NCBI GenBank assembly: GCA_028705545.1
Contig: JAQWDG010000097.1
Span: forward strand, 1-7,073
Direction: 5' to 3'
From: Methanoregula sp.
GTDB lineage: Archaea > Halobacteriota > Methanomicrobia > Methanomicrobiales > Methanospirillaceae
Length of the DNA: 7,073 nucleotides
Below are positions 1 through 6,073 of the stretch, in pieces. The notes under the pieces are model-generated. The model did no database searches. It had not been told where the DNA came from and worked only from the letters and a program-made list of their open reading frames with translations. The number at the start of each line of letters is the position of its first letter. Within the stretch, counting starts at the first letter, position 1. Position numbers and translations under genes: made by a program.

Positions 1-107
1 AGGAAATCCTCTCACCATACCAGAGTATAACAAGGGTGCGAAAGAAACGGTGTCCTTACATATCTCACCGGGGATACCCCTCAGCACAACATCCGGAGGA
101 TTAAAGG

Positions 108-476
108 GTGGAACCACGAAAATGCCCGTTCTGCAATCCCTATGCAGAGGATATCGTTGTTAAAAACGATCTCTGCTATGCCCGCTGGGACCGGCATCCG
201 GTAAGCAAAGGCCATATCCTGATTGTCCCGTTCCGGCACGAACCGGATTTTTTTTTCCTGACAAATGAGGAAAGAGAAGCCATCCTCGCGCTTGCCGACG
301 ACTGCAAATTCGTAATCGAAAAGAATTTCCGGCCAACCGGATACAACATCGGGTTCAATGTCGGGGGTTCGGCCGGCCAGACCGCGATGCATACGTACTG
401 CCATATGATCCCGCGCTATCCCGGGGATGTACAGGAGATCCGGGGCGGGATACGGGCGGTTGTCCCGAAGTTCTAA
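108..476 (+). CDS. HIT-family protein with altered catalytic motif
   Basis: A 122-residue cytosolic protein of the histidine-triad superfamily, whose usual members hydrolyse or transfer nucleotides. Seen: an N-terminal zinc-type CPFC (C6, C9), the PVSKGHILIVPFRH block (residues 31-44), NIGFNVGGSAGQT (80-92) and the motif block MHTYCHMIPRYPGD (94-107), then a family-typical RGGIR near the C-terminus. C6, C9, H44 and H95 are likely the structural zinc ligands. The HIT motif is normally His-x-His-x-His with the central His as nucleophile. Here it is H95-T-Y97-C-H99, with a TAC codon at 396-398 where CAC would give His. Ordinary chemistry is therefore doubtful. The GTG start at 108 is chosen because GGAGGA lies at 95-100 with 7-nt spacing. 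A weak TATA-like TTACATATC lies at 56-64, and a small GGGG-ATA-CCCC hairpin at 70-80 sits just before the ribosome-binding site. It is monocistronic, with no functional tie to its neighbours visible. The family call is secure; the substrate is unknown. Confidence 0.9.
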   Translation: MEPRKCPFCNPYAEDIVVKNDLCYARWDRHPVSKGHILIVPFRHEPDFFFLTNEEREAILALADDCKFVIEKNFRPTGYNIGFNVGGSAGQTAMHTYCHMIPRYPGDVQEIRGGIRAVVPKF

Positions 477-584
477 AACGCTTTTGGAATAGTCCGGGAA
501 ACGGCACGACGCTGGTGCATCCGGGAGGGAGGCACGGAAATCTCCGGCATTTTCCTCTTCGATAAGAAAAAACGGCACTGTTAA

Positions 585-719
585 CAATCCTCTTTTTCCG
601 ATATGCCGCCCCGCTCTTTTGCGCCAGTGCGTTCCCCCGGGAGGAACGGGGCGCAATGGCGAACCACCCGGTATTACCCGTACAATAAAACAAACCGCCG
701 GGTAATCCCGGGATGCAGG
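585..719 (+). repeat. Dispersed repeat element, copy A
   Basis: Positions 671-719 align without gaps to the reverse complement of 5811-5859, with 40 of 49 bases identical by hand count. The shared blocks include GTATTACC, GTACAATAAAAC and GGGATGCAGG. Weaker similarity appears to continue leftwards to about 585, for example CCGATATGCCGCC here against CCAATATCGTACC in the other copy. The matching frames also read alike: PASRDYPAVCFIVRVI here and PASQNCPKVRFIVQVI there, both on the strand opposite to the repeat's GTATTACC orientation. No transposase or obvious target duplication was seen. It could be a miniature mobile element, a decayed coding repeat or a structured RNA family. The left boundary is uncertain. 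Confidence 0.6.
667..712. repeat. Long hairpin within repeat copy A
   Basis: Arm CCCGGTATTACCCG (667-680) is complementary to CGGGTAATCCCGGG (699-712) at 13 of 14 positions, including an uninterrupted 8-bp inner stem. The loop is 18 nt (681-698) and A-rich, containing TACAATAAAAC. It lies between two genes that converge here (the HIT gene on + and the fwd operon on -), so it could be read from either transcript. No T-run follows it directly, so it is not a simple intrinsic terminator. Confidence 0.65.
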
Positions 720-800
720 ATACCGCATCGTCGCCTGTCAGAGGATACCCCAAGCGTGTAAGGGCGGCAGCCACTAAAAGCGGATATGGGGTATTAAAGA

Positions 801-844
801 ATTTTTCAGGAAAAAAACCAAAAAAAGGAGAGCCCCAAAAGGGC
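801..844 (-). terminator. Probable fwd operon terminator
   Basis: Just past the fwdC stop, the minus strand reads a short hairpin (GCCC-loop-GGGC, 832-844), then two T7 tracts separated by GG (plus-strand A7 at 820-826 and 811-817), and a further T-rich stretch. Oligo-T tracts after a weak or absent hairpin are the usual archaeal termination signal. Position and orientation fit the end of the fwd transcript. Confidence 0.6.
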
Positions 845-847
845 ATC

Positions 848-1648
848 TTATAGTTTCTTGTACAGGTTCATGTACATGACCTGGCCTTTCTTCTTCTTGT
901 GGCGCTCGCCCATGTCGCCGATGAAATGGGAGAACTTCGCTTTTTTGCCGTCAATTTCAAGCTCGACCGTATCAACCGGCTTGAACCCGGGCATCATCAC
1001 TTCGATATCGCCGAAGATGATGATATCTCCCTGAAGGCTCTGGCCGCCGATCTTGCTCTTTGCATTGCCCTTGACGACAAGGCGGCCGCCCTCCGCGTGG
1101 GTCATGGGGTGGACATCGATATTCCCGTCGATGACGATCTCCCCGCCTTTCATATACATCCCGATATCCGAACCGGCGTTGCCCTTAACGTGGATCTTCC
1201 CGCCGGACATACCCCGCCAGTCGCCGCGGTAGGCAGTGCCGAGATAGTTCCCGGCATCGCCCTCGATGTTGAGCTCGCCGCCTTTCATGGCAAGGCCGGC
1301 AAAGGCTGCGACATTCTTCTTTGCGGTGATCTTTCCGCCTTTCATCCAGGCACCGACATACAGGTCGGCACTTTCCTCGATGAGCATCTCGCCGGCGGTC
1401 ATCTTAAAGCCAAGATACTTGACTTTCTTCACATCGCCTTTGACGACAATCTTTGTGTCGGCTGCCGTTGCCCCGGCTTTTCCCGTGACCTCGAAATACT
1501 TCCCGAGGGTCTGGGTGGTGTTGCCTTCAAAGACATCGAGTCCGGCGATCTGCTCTGCAGTCTTACCCGCAAACACATCGGGAGAGATGTTGTCCGCTTC
1601 GAGATACAGTGCCGGCAGGTTTTTCATGGTAATGGTTACGGTTTCCAT
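848..1648 (-). CDS. fwdC: Formylmethanofuran dehydrogenase subunit C
   Basis: Subunit C of the cytosolic formylmethanofuran dehydrogenase complex. It has no redox centre of its own and forms a right-handed beta-helix, related to the C-terminal domain of glutamate synthase, that packs beside FwdA. Seen: about 266 residues, with a run of glycine-rich turns of the form G-G-x-(I/L)-x-(V/I)-x-G-(N/D)-A-G through the middle (KGGKITAKKN, KGGELNIEGDAG, SGGKIHVKGNAG, KGGEIVIDGN, EGGRLVVKGNA). The C-terminus is basic (RHKKKKG). I chose ATG 1648 because a strong AGGTGA at 1654-1659 sits 5 nt upstream. A GTG at 1657 lies inside that ribosome-binding site, and ATG 1651 is only 2 nt from it. It is the last gene of the operon, its reading region nearly touching the fwdA stop. 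In some methanogens C and D are fused; here they are separate and at opposite ends of the set. Confidence 0.95.
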   Translation of the reverse strand: METVTITMKNLPALYLEADNISPDVFAGKTAEQIAGLDVFEGNTTQTLGKYFEVTGKAGATAADTKIVVKGDVKKVKYLGFKMTAGEMLIEESADLYVGAWMKGGKITAKKNVAAFAGLAMKGGELNIEGDAGNYLGTAYRGDWRGMSGGKIHVKGNAGSDIGMYMKGGEIVIDGNIDVHPMTHAEGGRLVVKGNAKSKIGGQSLQGDIIIFGDIEVMMPGFKPVDTVELEIDGKKAKFSHFIGDMGERHKKKKGQVMYMNLYKKL

Positions 1649-1657
1649 CATGCTCAC

Positions 1658-3370
1658 CTACACCTGTGTCGCATCTACCTCGATTGCAAACGGGTTCGGG
1701 ACAAAGTGGTGCCCGAGCGCTTCGTAATTGTTCTGCGTCACGCTGTAGTACTTGACGAACTTCTCGGAGATGTCGCGCTTGACCTGGGCATTCTCTTTTG
1801 TCTTGACATCGACCCAGAGCGTGCGCTTGTGGCCGTTACTGACAATCTCGCCGTTGCTGACGACCTGGACGCCGCTCTTGAAGACGGCGGCACAGCGGGA
1901 GAACGCTTTCTCGATATCGTCCGGGTTTGCAATTGGCTTGTCCGGGTCGATATTGTACACGGCGACATCCGCTTCCATGCCGGGCTTTAAGCCGCCGCAG
2001 ATGGCGGAAAGTCCGAGCGATTTTGCCGGGCCGGCGCGGGTCATCTGGGCGAGCTCGTAGAACGTGATCTCGCGGTCGAGGCTGCCGATGCTCGTCTGGG
2101 AGAGGACCTTGTCCTTGTGCTTGAACGCATTGATCTGCGCTTCGCGGGCTTTTGTGCTCATGAGCCACTTAAAGACACGCGGGTACCGGGTGAACGGGCC
2201 GGCGTTCGGGTGGTCGGTGGTGATGTAGCAGCGCATCCCGTCTTTCATCATTAAGGGGATCTCAAGGCCGATTGCCCACTGGATCGCACAGACCGAGATG
2301 TTGGGGCTGTAGATATAGGGCACGACACCGGCTGCGGTCTCAAGCTCGACATCCACGTTTGCCCACTTTAAGTGGTTGAGGCCGGTGAGGTGGTGCTCGA
2401 ACGGGCCGTCTGCGGTCATCGTCGTGGTCTCGTCAAGCGTGACGTTCCCGGTATCGATGGTGATGTTCTTGTGCGCATTGACGTAGTCGGTGACTTCCTT
2501 TGCACCGGACTCGAAGTCAGCCCAGTTGGTCCCCTTGTAGGAATGGAACTGGGTGTGGGTGAGGTGCATGACCTGTTCGCGGCCGAACTTGTTGTGGGTC
2601 TTTAAGCCCTCGGCAAGTGCGAGCGTGTCGAGCGTTGTCTGGTAGCACCCGGGGTTCCCGAGGTCGTTGGGGTGGATGTGCATCGAGTGCGGGAGGCCGA
2701 GGTATTCGTTTGCCTCGATAAGGCCCCTGACGATCTGGGCGGGCGTGATGTCGAAGTACGGCACCGGGTCGTGAATGCTAAGACAGTTCAGGCCCCATGC
2801 CCATGCTTCGGTGCCGCCGGGGTTTACGACCTTGACGGCATAGCCTTTGGTCACTTTGAGCAGCCACGCGATATAGGCTGCCGTGTTCTCGACCTCGTGG
2901 TTCCTGAGGTATTCGAGCACGAACCAGTTGTTCCCGAGCACCGGGTACGCGCCCTCGTCGATGATGGGCGTGTCGCGGATCTCTTCGTGGACATGGCGGG
3001 AGAAGAGCGGGGGCATTGCGGCTTCCATTGCCGTGGTGTAGCCCATCTTCGCATATTCGTATCCCGTCTTGAACGTAGTCGGGATTGAAGCCCCGCCGCC
3101 CATCCGCTCCATGCCGTGGGTCGGGGTGCAGGAGAAGAGCTTGTCCTCGGGCCGGTAGATGCGGCCGAGGTTGACCTTGGGGCCGGCGATATGGGAGTGG
3201 ATCTCCACGGCGCCTGCCATGACGGTCATACCCTTTGCATCGATCACTTTTGCCGAGGAACCGACCTTGTCGACAATCTTTCCGTCTTTTATTGCAACAT
3301 CTGCCTTGTCGCCCTTGATTCCCTGGACCGGGTCAAAGACATGACCGTTTTTTATGAGATATTCTGCCAT
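1658..3370 (-). CDS. fwdA: Formylmethanofuran dehydrogenase subunit A
   Basis: Amidohydrolase-fold subunit that condenses formate, delivered by an internal tunnel from FwdB, with methanofuran to make formylmethanofuran. Seen: 570 residues, the usual size. The binuclear metal site looks complete: H58 and H60 in EIHSH, K180 in GYAVKVVNPGG (expected to be the carboxylated bridging lysine), H231/H233 in HSMHIHPND, H269/H272 in MHLTHTQFH, and D386 in TTDHPNAG (expected catalytic Asp). Assignment of each ligand follows the known Methanothermobacter structure and is inferred by alignment from memory. ATG 3370 lies 2 nt after the fwdB stop. A GGGGTGG stretch overlapping the end of fwdB serves as ribosome-binding site, consistent with translational coupling. 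No truncation or lost key residue was seen. Confidence 0.97.
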   Translation of the reverse strand: MAEYLIKNGHVFDPVQGIKGDKADVAIKDGKIVDKVGSSAKVIDAKGMTVMAGAVEIHSHIAGPKVNLGRIYRPEDKLFSCTPTHGMERMGGGASIPTTFKTGYEYAKMGYTTAMEAAMPPLFSRHVHEEIRDTPIIDEGAYPVLGNNWFVLEYLRNHEVENTAAYIAWLLKVTKGYAVKVVNPGGTEAWAWGLNCLSIHDPVPYFDITPAQIVRGLIEANEYLGLPHSMHIHPNDLGNPGCYQTTLDTLALAEGLKTHNKFGREQVMHLTHTQFHSYKGTNWADFESGAKEVTDYVNAHKNITIDTGNVTLDETTTMTADGPFEHHLTGLNHLKWANVDVELETAAGVVPYIYSPNISVCAIQWAIGLEIPLMMKDGMRCYITTDHPNAGPFTRYPRVFKWLMSTKAREAQINAFKHKDKVLSQTSIGSLDREITFYELAQMTRAGPAKSLGLSAICGGLKPGMEADVAVYNIDPDKPIANPDDIEKAFSRCAAVFKSGVQVVSNGEIVSNGHKRTLWVDVKTKENAQVKRDISEKFVKYYSVTQNNYEALGHHFVPNPFAIEVDATQV

Positions 3371-3372
3371 GG

Positions 3373-4689
3373 TTATGCCACCCCTTTGAGTTCTTTTAAT
3401 CGGTCGCGGACTTTGGTGAGGAACTGTTCGTCAGTGAGCATGCCCTCGGGCGGTTCGACAACCTTGCGGCAGTCGATCGGGACGTTGTCCATCCGGTAGC
3501 AGTTGCCGCCGGTCTCGACACCGTTGAAGGCAACCGGGACGTGGAGCTTGGAAACGCCGCTTGTCGGAGTCAGGTGCGGGTCGATGCAGACCGAGGGGAG
3601 GTTTGCGATGGGCTTTACGGCGCTTATCGGGAAGTGTGCACCGGGATCGCTCCCGATGGTAAACATCGCGTCGATCTCGCCGCGGGTCAAAAGGTCAATA
3701 GAGCTCGTGTCGCCCGGGTTGTAGCGTGCGAACCCGCGGGTGAGGTCGACGGCATACGGGAACCCGAACTGCCATGCGAAGACTTCGCCCGAGCCGGTCA
3801 CGTTGTAGTGGCCCCGCATCGGCATGATCGAGAACTTCGTGTGCTCGTTTAAGTCCTTAGTGAGGGCAATCGCCTCATCGATATTGTGGTTTTTCGAGAT
3901 GGACTGGGTAACGCCCATACCGAAGAAGATGATGCCGAACCTGCCGCTCTTTAAGATATCTGCCGCTTCACGGATCTTTTCTGCGGAAATGCCGGCAACT
4001 TCATCGGGGAGCCACTCGCCACGGAGTGCGACACGCAGGGCGTTTAGGAGTTCGTAGTCCCTGCCCTGTTCCACCTGGAGGTGGATGTCGGCCATCTTTG
4101 CGGTATCGGTGGTACGGGGGTCGACCACGATGAGCTTTCGGCTCATCTGGCCTTTGCCGGTGAAAAAGCCGCGGGGGAAGATCGAGTACCGGGACATGTG
4201 CCGCGGGTGGGCGTGGGCCGGGTTGCAGCCCCAGAAGATGACGCGGTCGGCACGGTTCTTTACTTCACCAAGGGTGCACGAGGGAAGTCCTTCGTCCTGG
4301 AGGGCAATGAGGGTGGTGCCGTGGCAGACCGCTGCGGTGTTGTCGCAGCAGGCCCGGGACAGTTCGGCGATCTCATTACCCACGCTCTGGGCTTCGCAGT
4401 TGGTGGAGGACCAGCCGTACATCAGCGGTTTTCTCGCCTTTGCAAGCATCTGGGCGGTGTACTCCACAGCCTCGTCGTAGCTGACCTCTTTCCACGACCC
4501 GTCTTCCTGGTGCATCCGCGGGCGGGTGACCCGGTCCTTTGCCTGGGAGTGGAGGAACTTTTCCGTGCCGATGACACAGGCATTGTTTACTTCGAGCAGT
4601 TTCTTGCCGTCGTCGGATACGATGACTTCGACATCGTCGCAGAGCGTACCGCAGAACGGGCAGATCACATCGGTAATGGTCTTTGTCAT
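3373..4689 (-). CDS. fwdB: Formylmethanofuran dehydrogenase subunit B (Mo/W catalytic)
   Basis: Catalytic subunit of the molybdopterin oxidoreductase family, related to formate dehydrogenase. It reduces CO2 to formate at a bis-pyranopterin tungsten or molybdenum centre. Seen: 438 residues, with one N-terminal [4Fe-4S] motif C10-x2-C13-x3-C17-x20-C38. The likely metal-ligating residue is C122 in NTAAVCHGTT, an ordinary Cys codon rather than an in-frame TGA, so this is not a selenoprotein form. Pterin-binding segments follow (VIFWGCNPAHAHPRHMSRYSIFP around 149-171, KLIVVDPRTTDTAKMADIHL, and TIGSDPGAHFP). The start codon overlaps the fwdD stop by four bases (ATGA), and GGGGTGA sits 7 nt upstream, so translation is probably coupled. 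The sequence does not tell whether this is the tungsten (Fwd) or molybdenum (Fmd) isoenzyme. Confidence 0.96.
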   Translation of the reverse strand: MTKTITDVICPFCGTLCDDVEVIVSDDGKKLLEVNNACVIGTEKFLHSQAKDRVTRPRMHQEDGSWKEVSYDEAVEYTAQMLAKARKPLMYGWSSTNCEAQSVGNEIAELSRACCDNTAAVCHGTTLIALQDEGLPSCTLGEVKNRADRVIFWGCNPAHAHPRHMSRYSIFPRGFFTGKGQMSRKLIVVDPRTTDTAKMADIHLQVEQGRDYELLNALRVALRGEWLPDEVAGISAEKIREAADILKSGRFGIIFFGMGVTQSISKNHNIDEAIALTKDLNEHTKFSIMPMRGHYNVTGSGEVFAWQFGFPYAVDLTRGFARYNPGDTSSIDLLTRGEIDAMFTIGSDPGAHFPISAVKPIANLPSVCIDPHLTPTSGVSKLHVPVAFNGVETGGNCYRMDNVPIDCRKVVEPPEGMLTDEQFLTKVRDRLKELKGVA

Positions 4690-5093
4690 GCGGATTTCAC
4701 CCCGCAGAGTTTCTGTACGAGTTCGATACCGAGAAGGACCGGCTCGTTTGCAGCGACTTCAACGGTTACCGGGGTCCCTTTGAATGTCGGCATGCCCGTC
4801 GAGTAGGTGTTGGGGTTCACAATAGAGTTCGCCCACGGGCCCATCGGGATAAATGCAACGCCCGGGTGCGGGCCCTGGGTGGTCTCGATTGCCTTGACGA
4901 TCACGCTGCCGTAGGCGCTCGTGACCCGGACATTGGTGTTAATCCAGATACCGAGCTCCTTTAGGTCGGCACGATCGAGTTCGATGATGCCGGCAGCGGT
5001 CCGGTAATCGGCTTTTTCCTTGCCGCCTTCGATTGCAACACCCTGCTGGATGCTGCGTCCTGAGATCAGGTTGAGGGTAATGGTTTTTGTCAT
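4686..5093 (-). CDS. fwdD: Formylmethanofuran dehydrogenase subunit D
   Basis: Subunit D is the detached C-terminal domain of the molybdopterin oxidoreductase. With FwdB it encloses the pterin dinucleotide cofactor. Seen: 135 residues with a dinucleotide-binding-type beta-barrel pattern. Residues 79-112 (VAFIPMGPWANSIV, then NPNTYSTGMPTFKGTPVTVE) match the conserved cofactor-contacting stretch of this family. The start at 5093 opens with the same six residues, MTKTIT, as fwdB. The spacing to fwdG is 58 nt and no strong ribosome-binding site is visible, only a GGGAA 5 nt upstream. Its stop overlaps the fwdB start. The 58-nt gap holds a weak CTCA/TGAG hairpin that could influence expression of the downstream genes, which is speculative. 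Confidence 0.95.
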   Translation of the reverse strand: MTKTITLNLISGRSIQQGVAIEGGKEKADYRTAAGIIELDRADLKELGIWINTNVRVTSAYGSVIVKAIETTQGPHPGVAFIPMGPWANSIVNPNTYSTGMPTFKGTPVTVEVAANEPVLLGIELVQKLCGVKSA

Positions 5094-5151
5094 GGTGTTC
5101 CCTTTTTTTATAAAGCGAGTGATGGTAATCTCACAAAGCCTGAGGGTTTAA

Positions 5152-5412
5152 TTAAGCCTCCAGCTGCGGGCTGACCCCTTTTCCTGCCAGGCGGATAACG
5201 CTGTACGGGCAGGCGACGACGCAGACGCCGCACCCTGCACAGAGTTCGGTCTTGACATCGAGGTGAACGGATTTCCCGTTTTTCACTGCGTAGATCTTGT
5301 CCTTTGTTACGGGATCTACCGTATACAGTTCGAGCGCATCGACCGGGCAGGCAACCACGCAGTTGCCGCAGCCGGTGCACTTCTCCATATTCACATGCAC
5401 TGAAAATGCCAT
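5152..5412 (-). CDS. fwdG: 2x[4Fe-4S] ferredoxin subunit of formylmethanofuran dehydrogenase
   Basis: Small iron-sulfur subunit that passes low-potential electrons to FwdB. Seen: 86 residues with two complete C-x2-C-x2-C-x3-C-P motifs at C12/C15/C18/C22 and C58/C61/C64/C68, which is a ferredoxin with two [4Fe-4S] clusters. The segment of about 35 residues between the motifs (LYTVDPVTKDKIYAVKNGKSVHLDVKTEL) is longer than in a minimal ferredoxin. I chose ATG 5412 because GTGAT lies 4 nt upstream; an in-frame GTG at 5427 overlaps that region and is less likely. It is the first gene of the operon, downstream of an AT-rich promoter region. The larger polyferredoxin FwdF and subunits E and H are not in this window. 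FwdG is the best call, but any operon-linked ferredoxin of this length would look similar. Confidence 0.88.
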   Translation of the reverse strand: MAFSVHVNMEKCTGCGNCVVACPVDALELYTVDPVTKDKIYAVKNGKSVHLDVKTELCAGCGVCVVACPYSVIRLAGKGVSPQLEA

Positions 5413-5476
5413 TCTTATCACGCACACAAATTTTGGATCTTACGATCTCAATGTTATCCAGAGAGTTAATTAAAGT

Positions 5477-5493
5477 TATCTAAATTTGCAAAA
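5477..5493 (-). promoter_or_regulatory. Probable archaeal promoter of the fwd operon
   Basis: On the minus strand, TTTTGCAA followed by ATTTAGATA resembles a BRE plus TATA box (TATA at 5477-5485, BRE-like at 5486-5493). Transcription would start about 25 bases downstream, near 5455, giving a leader of roughly 40 nt before ATG 5412. The local DNA (5430-5545) is much more AT-rich than the genes. Two direct copies of GATAAC lie about 22 bp apart (5475-5480 and 5453-5458), one overlapping the TATA box; they could be an operator or an alternative TATA element. Confidence 0.45.
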
Positions 5494-5598
5494 GGGGTAC
5501 GAATTAGATTTTAACAATTGGTAAAAAGTTAAACAAATCCATATGATCGTTTTGGGATTTGGCTGCATATGATTGGCTCTTGTGCAATAAAATGAACG

Positions 5599-5610
5599 TA
5601 CCTGCAGGTA
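5599..5610. promoter_or_regulatory. Perfect 12-bp palindrome TACCTGCAGGTA
   Basis: A perfect dyad about 115 bp upstream of the predicted fwd TATA box, in otherwise AT-rich DNA. It has the look of a dimeric regulator site. The half-site TACCTG recurs in opposite orientations at 5809-5814 and 5850-5855, inside repeat copy B. No regulator is known from the window, so a function is only inferred. Confidence 0.35.
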
Positions 5611-5627
5611 TCCAAGTGTGGTTCCGT

Positions 5628-5672
5628 AAAAAGACCGGACATGGGGAAACTACGGCCCGGTCTTTGTTTCCC
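5628..5672 (-). terminator. Hairpin with T-run on the minus strand, overlapping a second dyad
   Basis: AAAGACCGG (5630-5638) pairs perfectly with CCGGTCTTT (5657-5665) across an 18-nt loop. Read on the minus strand, the stem runs straight into T5 (plus-strand A5, 5628-5632), like an intrinsic terminator. A second perfect 7-bp dyad, GGGAAAC (5644-5650) with GTTTCCC (5666-5672), shares this space and is interleaved with the first. The two stems could form alternately. It could stop readthrough from the right before the fwd promoter, or end a small RNA; neither is shown. Confidence 0.4.
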
Positions 5673-5793
5673 ACGAAAATACCAGGGTACTGACAAAAAA
5701 TGCTCTGGTAAAATCCTAAAATGAGACAAACGAACGCTCTTTTAGGTCTCCGGCAAGCCTTTCGCCCCCGCACGCCTGAGGCACCCCCATTTA

Positions 5794-5870
5794 GCGATGC
5801 TGCTGTATTACCTGCATCCCAGAATTGCCCAAAGGTGCGTTTTATTGTACAGGTAATACAGCATCATCGC
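5794..5870. repeat. Long hairpin with 21-bp arms in repeat copy B
   Basis: The arms 5794-5814 and 5850-5870 are complementary at 20 of 21 positions; both begin or end in GCGATG and contain TGTATTACCTG or its complement. They enclose a 35-nt loop (5815-5849). This is the strongest dyad in the window. It partly coincides with the repeat core, but the arm partner differs from that used by the hairpin in copy A. Possible roles are a mobile-element end, a structured RNA or a protein-binding site. Confidence 0.7.
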
Positions 5871-5945
5871 ATACGCCGTGAGCCCCCCACGGGGGCAGGG
5901 CTCGTGCGAAGAGGGGGAGGTACGATATTGGAAAGGGAATTTCTT
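5811..5945 (-). repeat. Dispersed repeat element, copy B
   Basis: Reverse-oriented relative of copy A at 585-719. The core 5811-5859 is 40/49 identical to it without gaps, and similarity fades towards about 5945. The plus strand here reads PASQNCPKVRFIVQVI in the frame corresponding to copy A's PASRDYPAVCFIVRVI on the minus strand. The two copies bracket the fwd operon as inverted repeats about 5.1 kb apart. No transposase genes are nearby. The outer boundary is uncertain. Confidence 0.6.
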
Positions 5946-6073
5946 GGCTCTGTAGAAATCATTTCCCCAGAACCAAACCGTATTTGCGAGGGCGACCCCC
6001 GCACTCCCCCAGTGGGAGGGAAGCCCCTTTGACCCCCCCGCCAAATAAAAATTTTTCAATTGTGCTTCCCGCG

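Larger units (their letters stand above)
477..847. other. Gene-free stretch between HIT gene and fwd operon 3' ends
   Basis: These 371 bases separate two convergent transcription units. They hold the dispersed repeat with its hairpin (about 585-719), a short T-rich tract at 586-598 that may end the HIT transcript, and the fwd terminator region at 801-844. Reading frames here show no recognisable protein, apart from the frame shared with the second repeat copy. Nothing else could be supported. Confidence 0.6.

Noticed and set aside
81..728. Minus-strand 215-codon open frame covering the HIT gene and repeat A
   Set aside because: It is antisense to a clear HIT gene and spans non-coding DNA. 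Its only similarity is to the frame in repeat copy B, better explained by the DNA repeat.
899..1990. Long plus-strand open frame of 363 codons antisense to fwdC and the end of fwdA
   Set aside because: It lies wholly opposite two well-supported genes, its product has no recognisable domain, and long antisense frames are expected from biased third-codon positions.
5107..5114. TATA-like TTTATAAA just upstream of fwdD as an internal promoter
   Set aside because: Its centre is only about 17 bases from the fwdD start codon, so transcription would begin inside the gene, with no alternative start codon nearby.
5540..5573. Two direct copies of CATATGAT 26 bases apart as a possible array or operator
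   Set aside because: Two 8-base A/T-rich copies are too little evidence, and no third copy or dyad supports them. No CRISPR array is present.
5721..6032. Plus-strand 103-codon frame over repeat copy B
   Set aside because: No ribosome-binding site or known domain was seen, it is rich in low-complexity Pro/Arg/Gly, and it overlaps a strong hairpin. A decayed coding origin remains possible.
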